64,000 bases of DNA, from contig CM070877.1 of assembly GCA_036365515.1 (NCBI GenBank), forward strand, positions 62,001-126,000, read 5' to 3'. Source of the stretch: Torymus aiolomorphi. Taxonomy: Eukaryota > Arthropoda > Insecta > Hymenoptera > Torymidae. Made by a program: the position numbers and the translations under genes. The notes under the pieces are model-generated. The model made no database searches, had not been told where the DNA came from, and saw only the letters and a list, made by a program, of their open reading frames with translations. Of this stretch, positions 27,277 to 40,572 are shown piece after piece (the stretch's first letter is position 1; the number at the start of each line of letters is the position of its first letter).

Positions 27277-30200
27277 ACGCTCAAATATCCCAATAAACGA
27301 AGAAAAATTTTTTTCTCCAAATTGAGCCAAAATTCATATATAGGGGTATTTTGCGCTGCTCTTTCGATTGGCGCTATGATTTTTGCAATATCTCAAAATT
27401 TTTGAAAATTATTTTTTCCTATTGGCTCTACGGCCCTAAAACCTTTTCCATTCGATAGAGCGGAAAAAAATAGTCGCGTATAGTGATTGGTGGGATTTAA
27501 AAATGGATATTTTGGGGTTTCAAGCGATTTGAAGTCGATTTGGCCCAAATAAACGATGAAATGTAGAACATTTTTCAAAATTGCTCATCTCCGCTAGGTC
27601 CTTCGACCCCAAAGGATACTCCATCCACTAGAGCAGGATAATATAGTCGGGTATTGTGACTAGTAGGCTGAGAAAATTGAAATTTGGTATTTTTGAGCGA
27701 TTTTCAACGCATTATATCCCAATAAACGAAGAAAAATTTTTTTCTCCAAATTGAGCCAAAATTCATATATAGGTGTATTTTGCGCTGCTCTTTCGATTGG
27801 TGCTATGATTTTTGCAATATCTCAAAATTTTTGAAAATTATTTTTTTCCTATTGGCTCTACGGCCCTAAAACCTTTTCCATTCGATAGAGCGGAAAAAAA
27901 TAGTCGCGTATAGTGATTGGTGGGATTTAAAAATGGATATTTTGGGGTTTCAAGCGATTTGAAGTCGATTTGGCCCAAATAAACGATGAAATGTAGAACA
28001 TTTTTCAAAATTGCTCATCTCCGCTAGGTCCTTCGACCCCAAAGGATACTCCATCCACTAGAGCAGGATGATATAGTCGGGTATTGTGACTAGTAGGCTG
28101 AGAAAATTGAAATTTGGTATTTTTGAGCGATTTTCAACGCATTATATCCCAATAAACGAAGAAAAATTTTTTTCTCCAAATTGAGCCAAAATTCATATAT
28201 AGGGGTATTTTGCGCTGCTCTTTCGATTGGCGCTATGATTTTTGCAATATCTCAAAATTTTTGAAAATTATTTTTTCCTATTGGCTCTACGGCCCTAAAA
28301 CCTTTTCCATTCGATAGAGCGGAAAAAAATAGTCGCGTATAGTGATTGGTGGGATTTAAAAATGGATATTTTGGGGTTTCAAGCGATTTGAAGTCGATTT
28401 GGCCCAAATAAACGATGAAATGTAGAACATTTTTCAAAATTGCTCATCTCCGCTAGATCCTTCGACCCCAAAGGATACTCCATCCACTAGAGCAGGATGA
28501 TATAGTCGGGTATTGTGACTAGTAGGCTGAGAAAATTGAAATTTGGTATTTTTGAGCGATTTTCAACGCATTATATCCCAATAAACGAAGAAAAATGTTT
28601 TTCTCCAAATTGAGCCAAAATTCATATATAGGAGAATTTTGCGCTGCTCTTTCAATTGGCGCTATGATTATTGCAATATCTCAAAATTTTTGAAAATTAA
28701 TTTTTTCCTATTGGCTCTACGGCCCTAAAACCTTTTCCATTCGATAGAGCGGAAAAAAATAGTCGCGTATAGTGATTGGTGGGATTTAAAAATGGATATT
28801 TTGGGGTTTCAAGCGATTTGAAGTCGATTTGGCCCAAATAAACGATGAAATGTAGAACATTTTTCAAAATTGCTCATCTCCGCTAGGTCCTTCGACCCCA
28901 AAGGATACTCCATCCACTAGAGCAGGATGATATAGTCGGGTATTGTGACTAGTAGGCTGAGAAAATTGAAATTTGGTATTTTTGAGCGATTTTCAACGCA
29001 TTATATCCCAATAAACGAAGAAAAATTTTTTTCTCCAAATTGAGTCAAAATTCATGTATAGGGGTATTTTGCGCTGCTCTTTCGATTGGCGCTATGATTT
29101 TTGCAATATCTCAAAATTTTTGAAAATTATTTTTTTCCTATTGGCTCTACGGCCCTAAAACCTTTTCCATTCGATAGAGCGGATAAAAATAGTCGCGTAT
29201 AGTGATTGGTGGGATTTAAAAATGGTTATTTTGGGGTTTCAAGCGATTTGAAGTCGTTTTGGCCCAAATAAACGATGAAATGTAGAACATTTTTCAAAAT
29301 TGCTCATCTCCGCTAGGTCCTTCGACCCCAAAGGATACTCCATCCACTAGAGCAGGATGATATAGTCGGGTATTGTGACTAGTAGGCTGAGAAAATTGAA
29401 ATTTGGTATTTTTGAGCGATTTTCAACGCATTATATCCCAATAAACGAAGAAAAATTTTTTTCTCCAAATTGAGCCAAAATTCATATATAGGGGTATTTT
29501 GCGCTGCTCTTTCGATTGGCGCTATGATTTTAGCAATATCTCAAAATTTTTGAAAATTATTTTTTTCCTATTGGCTCTACGGCCCTAAAACCTTTTCCAT
29601 TCGATAGAGCGGAAAAAAATAGTCGCGTATAGTGATTGGTGGGATTTAAAAATGGATATTTTGGGGTTTCAAGCGATTTGAAGTCGATTTGGCCCAAATA
29701 AACGATGAAATGTAGAACATTTTTCAAAATTGCTCATCTCCGCTAGGTCCTTCGACCCCAAAGGATACTCCATCCACTAGAGCAGGATGATATAGTCGGG
29801 TATTGTGACTAGTAGGCTGAGAAAATTGAAATTTGGTATTTTTGAGCGATTTTCAACGCATTATATCCCAATAAACGAAGAAAAATTTTTTTCTCCAAAT
29901 TGAGCCAAAATTCATATATAGGGGTATTTTGGGCTGCTCTTTCGATTGGCGCTATGATTTTTGCAATATCTCAAAATTTTTGAAAATTATTTTTTTCCTA
30001 TTTGCTCTACGAGCCTAAAACCTTTTCCATTCGATAGAGCGGAAAAAAATAGTCGCGTATAGTGATTGGTGGGATTTAAAAATGGATATTTTGGGGTTTC
30101 AAGCGATTTGAAGTCGATTTGGCCCAAATAAACGATGAAATGTAGAACATTTTTCAAAATTGCTCAGCTCGTCTAGGTCCTTCGACCCCAAAGGATACTC

Positions 30201-32001
30201 CATCCACTAGAGCAGGATGATATAGTCGGGTATTGTGACTAGTAGGCTGAGAAAATTGAAATTTGGTATTTTTGAGCGATTTTCAACGCATTATATCCCA
30301 ATAAACGAAGAAAAATTTTTTTCTCCAAATTGAGCCAAAATTCATATATAGGGGTATTTTGCGCTGCTCTTTCGATTGGCGCTATGATTTTTGCAATATC
30401 TCAAAATTTTTGAAAATTATTATTTTCCTATTGGCTCTACGGTCCTAAAACCTTTTCCATTCGATAGAGCGGAAAAAAATAGTCGCGTATAGTGATTGGT
30501 GGGATTTAAAAATGGATATTTTGGGGTTTCAAGCGATTTGAAGTCGATTTGGCCCAAATAAACGATGAAATGTAGAACATTTTTCAAAATTGCTCATCTC
30601 CGCTAGGACCTTCGACCCTAAAGGATACTCCATCCACTAGAGCAGGGTGATATAGTCGGGTATTGTGACTAGTAGGCTGAGAAAATTGAAATTTGGTATT
30701 TTTGAGCGATTTTCAACGCATTATATCCCAATAAACGAAGAAAAATTTTTTCTCCAAATTGAGCCAAAATTCATATATAGGGGTATTTTGCGCTGCTCTT
30801 TCGATTGGCGCTATGATTTTTGCAATATCTCAAAATTTTTGAAAATTATTTTTTCCTATTGGCTCTACGGCCCTAAAACCTTTTCCATTCGATAGAGCGG
30901 AAAAAATAGTCGCGTATAGTGATTGGTGGGATTTAAAAATGGATATTTTGGGGTTTCAAGCGATTTGAAGTCGATTTGGCCCAAATAAACGATGAAATGT
31001 AGAACATTTTTCAAAATTGCTCATCTCCGCTAGGTCCTTCGACCCCAAAGGATACTCCATCCACTAGAGCAGGATGATATAGTCGGGTATTGTGACTAGT
31101 AGGCTGAGAAAATTGAAATTTGGTATTTTTGAGCGATTTTCAACGCATTATATCCCAATAAACGAAGAAAAATTTTTTTCTCCAAATTGAGCCAAAATTC
31201 ATATATAGGGGTATTTTGCGCTGCTCTTTCGATTGGCGCTATGATTTTTGCAATATCTCAAAATTTTTGAAAATTATTTTTTTCCTATTGGCTCTACGGC
31301 CCTAAAACCTTTTCCATTCGATAGAGCGGAAAAAAATAGTCGCGTATAGTGATTGGTGGGATTTAAAAATGGATATTTTGGGGTTTCAAGCGATTTGAAG
31401 TCGATTTGGCCCAAATAAACGATGAAATGTAGAACATTTTTCAAAATTGCTCATCTCCGCTAGGTCCTTCGACCCCAAAGGATACTCCATCCACTAGAGC
31501 AGGATGATATAGTCGGGTATTGTGACTAGTAGGCTGAGAAAATTGAAATTTGGTATTTTTGAGCGATTTTCAACGCATTATATCCCAATAAACGAAGAAA
31601 AATTTTTTTCTCCAAATTGAGCCAAAATTCATATATAGGGGTATTTTGCGCTGCTCTTTCGATTGGCGCTATGATTTTTGCAATATCTCAAAATTTTTGA
31701 AAATTATTTTTTTCCTATTGGCTCTACGGCCCTAAAACCTTTTCCATTCGATAGAGCGGAAAAAAATAGTCGCGTATAGTGATTGGTGGGATTTAAAAAT
31801 GGATATTTTGGGGTTTCAAGCGATTTGAAGTCGATTTGGCCCAAATAAACGATGAAATGTAGAACATTTTTCAAAATTGCTCATCTCCGCTAGGTCCTTC
31901 GACCCCAAAGGATACTCCATCCACTAGAGCAGGATGATATAGTCGGGTATTGTGACTAGTAGGCTGAGAAAATTGAAATTTGGTATTTTTGAGCGATTTT
32001 C
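27277..32001 (+). repeat. A-type higher-order repeat copy, 11-monomer form
   Basis: Same ordered private variants as the 23.8-kb copy, extended by monomers carrying CTCAGCTCGTCTAGG (30164) and GACCTTCGACCCTAAAGG with CAGGGTGATA (~30607-30650). The next copy starts at 32002, 4,725 bp away. Confidence 0.87.
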
Positions 32002-35000
32002 AACGCTCAAATATCCCAATAAACGAAGAAAAATTTTTTTCTCCAAATTGAGCCAAAATTCATATATAGGGGTATTTTGCGCTGCTCTTTCGATTGGCGC
32101 TATGATTTTTGCAATATCTCAAAATTTTTGAAAATTATTTTTTTCCTATTGGCTCTACGGCCCTAAAACCTTTTCCATTCGATAGAGCGGAAAAAAATAG
32201 TCGCGTATAGTGATTGGTGGGATTTAAAAATGGATATTTTGGGGTTTCAAGCGATTTGAAGTCGATTTGGCCCAAATAAACGATGAAATGTAGAACATTT
32301 TTCAAAATTGCTCATCTCCGCTAGGTCCTTCGACCCCAAAGGATACTCCATCCACTAGAGCAGGATAATATAGTCGGGTATTGTGACTAGTAGGCTGAGA
32401 AAATTGAAATTTGGTATTTTTGAGCGATTTTCAACGCATTATATCCCAATAAACGAAGAAAAATTTTTTTCTCCAAATTGAGCCAAAATTCATATATAGG
32501 TGTATTTTGCGCTGCTCTTTCGATTGGTGCTATGATTTTTGCAATATCTCAAAATTTTTGAAAATTATTTTTTTCCTATTGGCTCTACGGCCCTAAAACC
32601 TTTTCCATTCGATAGAGCGGAAAAAAATAGTCGCGTATAGTGATTGGTGGGATTTAAAAATGGATATTTTGGGGTTTCAAGCGATTTGAAGTCGATTTGG
32701 CCCAAATAAACGATGAAATGTAGAACATTTTTCAAAATTGCTCATCTCCGCTAGGTCCTTCGACCCCAAAGGATACTCCATCCACTAGAGCAGGATGATA
32801 TAGTCGGGTATTGTGACTAGTAGGCTGAGAAAATTGAAATTTGGTATTTTTGAGCGATTTTCAACGCATTATATCCCAATAAACGAAGAAAAATTTTTTT
32901 CTCCAAATTGAGCCAAAATTCATATATAGGGGTATTTTGCGCTGCTCTTTCGATTGGCGCTATGATTTTTGCAATATCTCAAAATTTTTGAAAATTATTT
33001 TTTCCTATTGGCTCTACGGCCCTAAAACCTTTTCCATTCGATAGAGCGGAAAAAAATAGTCGCGTATAGTGATTGGTGGGATTTAAAAATGGATATTTTG
33101 GGGTTTCAAGCGATTTGAAGTCGATTTGGCCCAAATAAACGATGAAATGTAGAACATTTTTCAAAATTGCTCATCTCCGCTAGATCCTTCGACCCCAAAG
33201 GATACTCCATCCACTAGAGCAGGATGATATAGTCGGGTATTGTGACTAGTAGGCTGAGAAAATTGAAATTTGGTATTTTTGAGCGATTTTCAACGCATTA
33301 TATCCCAATAAACGAAGAAAAATTTTTTTCTCCAAATTGAGCCAAAATTCATATATAGGGGTATTTTGCGCTGCTCTTTCGATTGGCGCTATGATTTTTG
33401 CAATATCTCAAAATTTTTGAAAATTATTTTTTTCCTATTGGCTCTACGGCCCTAAAACCTTTTCCATTCGATAGAGCGGAAAAAAATAGTCGCGTATAGT
33501 GATTGGTGGGATTTAAAAATGGATATTTTGGGGTTTCAAGCGATTTGAAGTCGATTTGGCCCAAATAAACGATGAAATGTAGAACATTTTTCAAAATTGC
33601 TCATCTCCGCTAGGTCCTTCGACCCCAAAGGATACTCCATCCACTAGAGCAGGATGATATAGTCGGGTATTGTGACTAGTAGGCTGAGAAAATTGAAATT
33701 TGGTATTTTTGAGCGATTTTCAACGCATTATATCCCAATAAACGAAGAAAAATTTTTTTCTCCAAATTGAGTCAAAATTCATGTATAGGGGTATTTTGCG
33801 CTGCTCTTTCGATTGGCGCTATGATTTTTGCAATATCTCAAAATTTTTGAAAATTATTTTTTTCCTATTGGCTCTACGGCCCTAAAACCTTTTCCATTCG
33901 ATAGAGCGGATAAAAATAGTCGCGTATAGTGATTGGTGGGATTTAAAAATGGTTATTTTGGGGTTTCAAGCGATTTGAAGTCGTTTTGGCCCAAATAAAC
34001 GATGAAATGTAGAACATTTTTCAAAATTGCTCATCTCCGCTAGGTCCTTCGACCCCAAAGGATACTCCATCCACTAGAGCAGGATGATATAGTCGGGTAT
34101 TGTGACTAGTAGGCTGAGAAAATTGAAATTTGGTATTTTTGAGCGATTTTCAACGCATTATATCCCAATAAACGAAGAAAAATTTTTTTCTCCAAATTGA
34201 GCCAAAATTCATATATAGGGGTATTTTGCGCTGCTCTTTCGATTGGCGCTATGATTTTAGCAATATCTCAAAATTTTTGAAAATTATTTTTTTCCTATTG
34301 GCTCTACGGCCCTAAAACCTTTTCCATTCGATAGAGCGGAAAAAAATAGTCGCGTATAGTGATTGGTGGGATTTAAAAATGGATATTTTGGGGTTTCAAG
34401 CGATTTGAAGTCGATTTGGCCCAAATAAACGATGAAATGTAGAACATTTTTCAAAATTGCTCATCTCCGCTAGGTCCTTCGACCCCAAAGGATACTCCAT
34501 CCACTAGAGCAGGATGATATAGTCGGGTATTGTGACTAGTAGGCTGAGAAAATTGAAATTTGGTATTTTTGAGCGATTTTCAACGCATTATATCCCAATA
34601 AACGAAGAAAAATTTTTTTCTCCAAATTGAGCCAAAATTCATATATAGGGGTATTTTGGGCTGCTCTTTCGATTGGCGCTATGATTTTTGCAATATCTCA
34701 AAATTTTTGAAAATTATTTTTTTCCTATTGGCTCTACGGCCCTAAAACCTTTTCCATTCGATAGAGCGGAAAAAAATAGTCGCGTATAGTGATTGGTGGG
34801 ATTTAAAAATGGATATTTTGGGGTTTCAAGCGATTTGAAGTCGATTTGGCCCAAATAAACGATGAAATGTAGAACATTTTTCAAAATTGCTCAGCTCGTC
34901 TAGGTCCTTCGACCCCAAAGGATACTCCATCCACTAGAGCAGGATGATATAGTCGGGTATTGTGACTAGTAGGCTGAGAAAATTGAAATTTGGTATTTTT

Positions 35001-35800
35001 GAGCGATTTTCAACGCATTATATCCCAATAAACGAAGAAAAATTTTTTTCTCCAAATTGAGCCAAAATTCATATATAGGGGTATTTTGCGCTGCTCTTTC
35101 GATTGGCGCTATGATTTTTGCAATATCTCAAAATTTTTGAAAATTATTATTTTCCTATTGGCTCTACGGTCCTAAAACCTTTTCCATTCGATAGAGCGGA
35201 AAAAAATAGTCGCGTATAGTGATTGGTGGGATTTAAAAATGGATATTTTGGGGTTTCAAGCGATTTGAAGTCGATTTGGCCCAAATAAACGATGAAATGT
35301 AGAACATTTTTCAAAATTGCTCATCTCCGCTAGGACCTTCGACCCTAAAGGATACTCCATCCACTAGAGCAGGGTGATATAGTCGGGTATTGTGACTAGT
35401 AGGCTGAGAAAATTGAAATTTGGTATTTTTGAGCGATTTTCAACGCATTATATCCCAATAAACGAAGAAAAATTTTTTTCTCCAAATTGAGCCAAAATTC
35501 ATATATAGGGGTATTTTGCGCTGCTCTTTCGATTGGCGCTATGATTTTTGCAATATCTCAAAATTTTTGAAAATTATTTTTTTTCGTATTGGCTCTACGG
35601 CCCTAAAACCTTTTCCATTCGATAGAGCGGAAAAAAATAGTCGCGTATAGTGATTGGTGGGATTTAAAAATGGATATTTTGGGGTTTCAAGCGATTTGAA
35701 GTCGATTTGGCCCAAATAAACGATGAAATGTAGAACATTTTTCAAAATTGCTCATCTCCGCTAGGTCCTTCGACCCCAAAGGATACTCCATCCACTAGAG
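32002..35800 (+). repeat. A-type higher-order repeat copy, second 11-monomer-register copy
   Basis: Repeats the order of the 27.3-kb copy at a constant 4,725-4,727-bp offset (CTCAGCTCGTC at 34890 against 30164; CAGGGTGATA near 35370). The match fades after about 35.4-35.8 kb. A shorter echo (CATCTCTTCTAGG near 38333, then a monomer with TTATTATTTTCC) lies at 38.1-38.7 kb. Confidence 0.82.
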
Positions 35801-38800
35801 CAGGATGATATAGTCGGGTATTGTGACTAGTAGGCTGAGAAAATTGAAATTTGGTATTTTTGAGCGATTTTCAACGCATTATATCCCAATAAACGAAGAA
35901 AAATTTTTTTCTCCAAATTGAGCCAAAATTCATATATAGGGATATTTTGCGCTACTCTTTCGATTGGCGCTATGATTTTTGCAATATCTCAAAATTTTTG
36001 AAAATTATTTTTTTCCTATTGGCTCTACGGCCCTAAAACCTTTTCCATTCGATAGAGCGGAAAAAAATAGTCGCGTATAGTGATTGGTGGGATTTAAAAA
36101 TGGATATTTTGGGGTTTCAAGCGATTTGAAGTCGATTTGGCCCAAATAAACGATGAAATGTAGAACATTTTTCAAAATTGCTCATCTCCGCTAGGTCCTT
36201 CGACCCCAAAGGATACTCCATCCACTAGAGCAGGATGATATAGTCGGGTATTGTGACTAGTAGGCTGAGAAAATTGAAATTTGGTATTTTTGAGCGATTT
36301 TCAACGCATTATATCCCAATAAACGAAGAAAAATTTTTTCTCCAAATTGAGCCAAAATTCATATATAGGGGTATTTTGCGCTGCTCTTTCGATTGGCGCT
36401 ATGATTTTTGCAATATCTCAAAATTTTTGAAAATTATTTTTTTCCTATTGGCTCTACGGCCCTAAAACCTTTTCCATTCGATAGAGCGGAAAAAAATAGT
36501 CGCGTATAGTGATTGGTGGGATTTAAAAATGGATATTTTGGGGTTTCAAGCGATTTGAAGTCGATTTGGCCCAAATAAACGATGAAATGTAGAACATTTT
36601 TCAAAATTGCTCATCTCCGCTAGGTCCTTCGACCCCAAAGGATACTCCATCCACTAGAGCAGGATGATATAGTCGGGTATTGTGACTAGTAGGCTGAGAA
36701 AATTGAAATTTGGTATTTTTGAGCGATTTTCAACGCATTATATCCCAATAAACGAAGAAAAATTTTTTTCTCCAAATTGAGCCAAAATTCATATATAGGG
36801 GTATTTTGCGCTGCTCTTTCGATTGGCGCTATGATTTTTGCAATATCTCAAAATTTTTGAAAATTATTTTTTCCTATTGGCTCTACGGCCCTAAAACCTT
36901 TTCCATTCGATAGAGCGGAAAAAAATAGTCGCGTATAGTGATTGGTGGGATTTAAAAATGGATATTTTGGGGTTTCAAGCGATTTGAAGTCGATTTGGCC
37001 CAAATAAACGATGAAATGTAGAACATTTTTCAAAATTGCTCATCTCCGCTAGGTCCTTCGACCCCAAAGGATACTCCATCCACTAGAGCAGGATGATATA
37101 GTCGGGTATTGTGACTAGTAGGCTGAGAAAATTGAAATTTGGTATTTTTGAGCGATTTTCAACGCATTATATCCCAATAAACGAAGAAAAATTTTTTTCT
37201 CCAAATTGAGCCAAAATTCATATATAGGGGTATTTTGCGCTGCTCTTTCGATTGGCGCTATGATTTTTGCAATATCTCAAAATTTTTGACAATTATTTTT
37301 TTCCTATTGGCTCTACGGCCCTAAAACCTTTTCCATTCGATAGAGCGCAAAAAAAATAGTCGCGTATAGTGATTGGTGGGATTTAAAAATGGATATTTTG
37401 CGGTTTCAAGCGATTTGAAGTCGATTTGGCCCAAATAAACGATGAAATGTAGAACATTTTTCAAAATTGCTCATCTCCGCTAGGTCCTTCGACCCCAAAG
37501 GATACTCCATCCACTAGAGCAGGATGATATAGTCGGGTATTGTGACTAGTAGGCTGAGAAAATTGAAATTTGGTATTTTTGAGCGATTTTCAACGCATTA
37601 TATCCCAATAAACGAAGAAAAATTTTTTTCTCCAAATTGAGCCAAAATTCATATATAGGGGTATTTTGCGCTGCTCTTTCGATTGGCGCTATGATTTTTG
37701 CAATATCTCAAAATTTTTGAAAATTATTTTTTTCCTATTGGCTCTACGGCCCTAAAACCTTTTCCATTCGATAGAGCGGAAAAAAATAGTCGCGTATAGT
37801 GATTGGTGGGATTTAAAAATGGATATTTTGGGGTTTCAAGCGATTTGAAGTCGATTTGGCCCAAATAAACGATGAAATGTAGAACATTTTTCAAAATTGC
37901 TCATCTCCGCTAGGTCCTTCGACCCCAAAGGATACTCCATCCACTAGAGCAGGATGATATAGTCGGGTATTGTGACTAGTAGGCTGAGAAAATTGAAATT
38001 TGGTATTTTTGAGCGATTTTCAACGCATTATATCCCAATAAACGAAGAAAAATTTTTTTCTCCAAATTGAGCCAAAATTCATATATAGGGGTATTTTGCG
38101 CTGCTCTTTCGATTGGCGCTATGATTTTTGCAATATCTCAAAATTTTTGAAAATTATTTTTTTCCTATTGGCTCTACTGGCCTAAAACCTTTTCCATTCG
38201 ATAGAGCGGAAAAAAATAGTCGCGTATAGTGATTGGTGGGATTTAAAAATGGATATTTTGGGGTTTCAAGCGATTTGAAGTCGATTTGGCCCAAATAAAC
38301 GATGAAATGTAGAACATTTTTCAAAATTGCTCATCTCTTCTAGGTCCTTCGACCCCAAAGGATACTCCATCCACTAGAGCAGGATGATATAGTCGGGTAT
38401 TGTGACTAGTAGGCTGAGAAAATTGAAATTTGGTATTTTTGAGCGATTTTCAACGCATTATATCCCAATAAACGAAGAAAAATTTTTTTCTCCAAATTGA
38501 GCCAAAATTCATATATAGGAGTATTTTGCGCTGCTCTTTCGATTGGCGCTATGATTTTTGCAATATCTCAAAATTTTTGAAAATTATTATTTTCCTATTG
38601 GCTCTACGGTCCTAAAACCTTTTCCATTCGATAGAGCGGAAAAAAATAGTCGCGTATAGTGATTGGTGGGATTTAAAAATGGATATTTTGGGGTTTCAAG
38701 CGATTTGAAGTCGATTTGGCCCAAATAAACGATGAAATGTAGAACATTTTTCAAAATTGCTCATCTCCGCTAGGTCCTTCGACCCCAAAGGATACTCCAT

Positions 38801-39385
38801 CCACTAGAGCAGGATGATATAGTCGGGTATTGTGACTAGTAGGCTGAGAAAATTGAAATTTGGTATTTTTGAGCGATTTTCAACGCATTATATCCCAATA
38901 AACGAAGAAAAATTTTTTCTCCAACTTGAGCCAAAATTCATATATAGGGGTATTTTGCGGTGCTCTTTCGATTGGCGCTATGATTTTTGCAATATCTCAA
39001 AATTTTTGAAAATTATTTTTTCCTATTGGCTCTACGGCCCTAAAACCTTTTCCATTCGATAGAGCGGAAAAAAATAGTCGCGTATAGTGATTGGTGGGAT
39101 TTAAAAATGGATATTTTGGGGTTTCAAGCGATTTGAAGTCGATTTGGCCCAAATAAACGATGAAATGTAGAACATTTTTCAAAATTGCTCATCTCCGCTA
39201 GGTCCTTCGACCCCAAAGGATACTCCATCCACTAGAGCAGGATGATATAGTCGGGTATTGTGACTAGTAGGCTGAGAAAATTGAAATTTGGTATTTTTGA
39301 GCGATTTTCAACGCATTATATCCCAATAAACGAAGAAAAATTTTTTTCTCCAAATTGAGCCAAAATTCATATATAGGGGTATTTT

Positions 39386-40572
39386 TCATCCAAGAGAATG
39401 ATCGACTTTGGTCCCGCGTTGTCTATAGTACTTTACGTATTCCATCGCCGCACTGTGGCCACTTCATAGGTTTAGAAAGTTATTCTGTATTTATTTGTTA
39501 TAATTTTGTTAGTTTTAACCCAATTCACCCTAAACGTAAAAAATTGAACTATGTTACTTTATTTCCGCACAATGCGGGAATAGAACTACTTTATCTCCGC
39601 TAATTCTCTTTATTCCCGATTTATGCGGGAATAAAGTAATGGCTGGATTCAGATGCTACTTTTGCCCCGCTTTTCAGGCTATAAAATGTCCATTATAGTA
39701 GCAATGAGAATAAAACGTGACTCAAATTATCCTGACATTGGATTTTCTCCCTGGAAAATTCCGAAAATGTTGGAAAAGCGTTGAATCTAAGTGTTTTGGG
39801 GCCCGAGGAACACAATGCTGCAGTAAAAACTGACGTAGCGGAAAAAATAAAAAAGATAGCGAAATTATTTTTTCGAAAAATATGTAAGGTTTGGTTTTTA
39901 TGTCCATTTATCGAAGTTCATTAAGTTTAAAGACCATCCCGCCTTTGCCCGACCTCGATATCGGGATAAATCAATTTTTAATTGAATATTAAAATTCTGC
40001 TTTTTTGGCCGGATAGGGGAATTACCAGACGTTCGAGGAACGGGAATTAAGAGGACGAATTCCTTAAAATAAACTGACTCTAGCTAGCATGCGGCAACTT
40101 CATGGCGGGATAGGCGCTCTTGACATAGCCATAACTATTTGATTGTAGCTAACGGAAGATTCACTAAATTTCATTAAACCTTTAAAGATTGCTTGATAAT
40201 ATGAATGGCATTCTATTTCTATTCTCCGGTGTGTGTAATTTATTTATTCAATTATGGGGTACGTGGCGGGTTATGTTAAATGTTAGGCAATGTTTACAAA
40301 TGCTGTCGGTTCCCGAAATGCCCAACAGATGACTCCTCTGCCACGCACGTACTATCGCCTCGCCGTATTTGCCGAATTTACCGTAGCGGATACAGCTCAC
40401 CGTTACAATGATAATACTGCCAATAAAGTCGACGAAAAAAGCCAAATTTGCTTTATTCATTCATTATCAAGATTATTGACAGTTATTTACCACTACATTT
40501 ATCTATGAGGTGATGATACTCGCTTATTTTGCGAGTTACTAAGCCCGTTTACATATTTCGTGCACGCAGTAA
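39386..40572 (+). repeat. Left arm of a large palindrome
   Basis: From ATGATCGACTTTGGTCCCG (39398) to GTGCACGCAGTAA this arm aligns in reverse complement with 41632-42972. It includes imperfect repeats of TTTATTCCCGCATTATGCGG type at 39560-39640. Divergence between arms is visible throughout but alignment is unambiguous. No coding potential was recognised. Confidence 0.85.

Larger units (their letters stand above)
7619..39385 (+). repeat. 429-bp satellite array, main segment
   Basis: About 74 head-to-tail monomers of 428-430 bp. The monomer splits into two related halves, seen as ATAGTCGCG at 405 and ATAGTCGGG at 150 and 578 (spacings 255 and 173 bp). A-type monomers carry GGATTTAAAAATGG, TTCAAAATTGC and CAGGATGATA. 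B-type monomers carry GATTAAAAAATGG, TTTTCGGGCG, TTCAACATTGC, CAGGAAGATA and ATCTGAAAAT. Copies differ by few substitutions plus one-base changes in A/T runs. The array stops at 39385, where GGGGTATTTT continues as TCATCC. No gene is present; ORFs of 60-84 codons recur with the monomer on both strands. Confidence 0.97.

Noticed and set aside
1..39385. Dozens of repeated 60-84-codon ORFs on both strands
   Set aside because: They recur once per monomer, change length with T-run length, overlap on opposite strands and match no family. They are by-products of the satellite.
1..39385. CRISPR-like regular repeats
   Set aside because: Units are contiguous 429-bp tandem copies without unique spacers, in a eukaryotic context.
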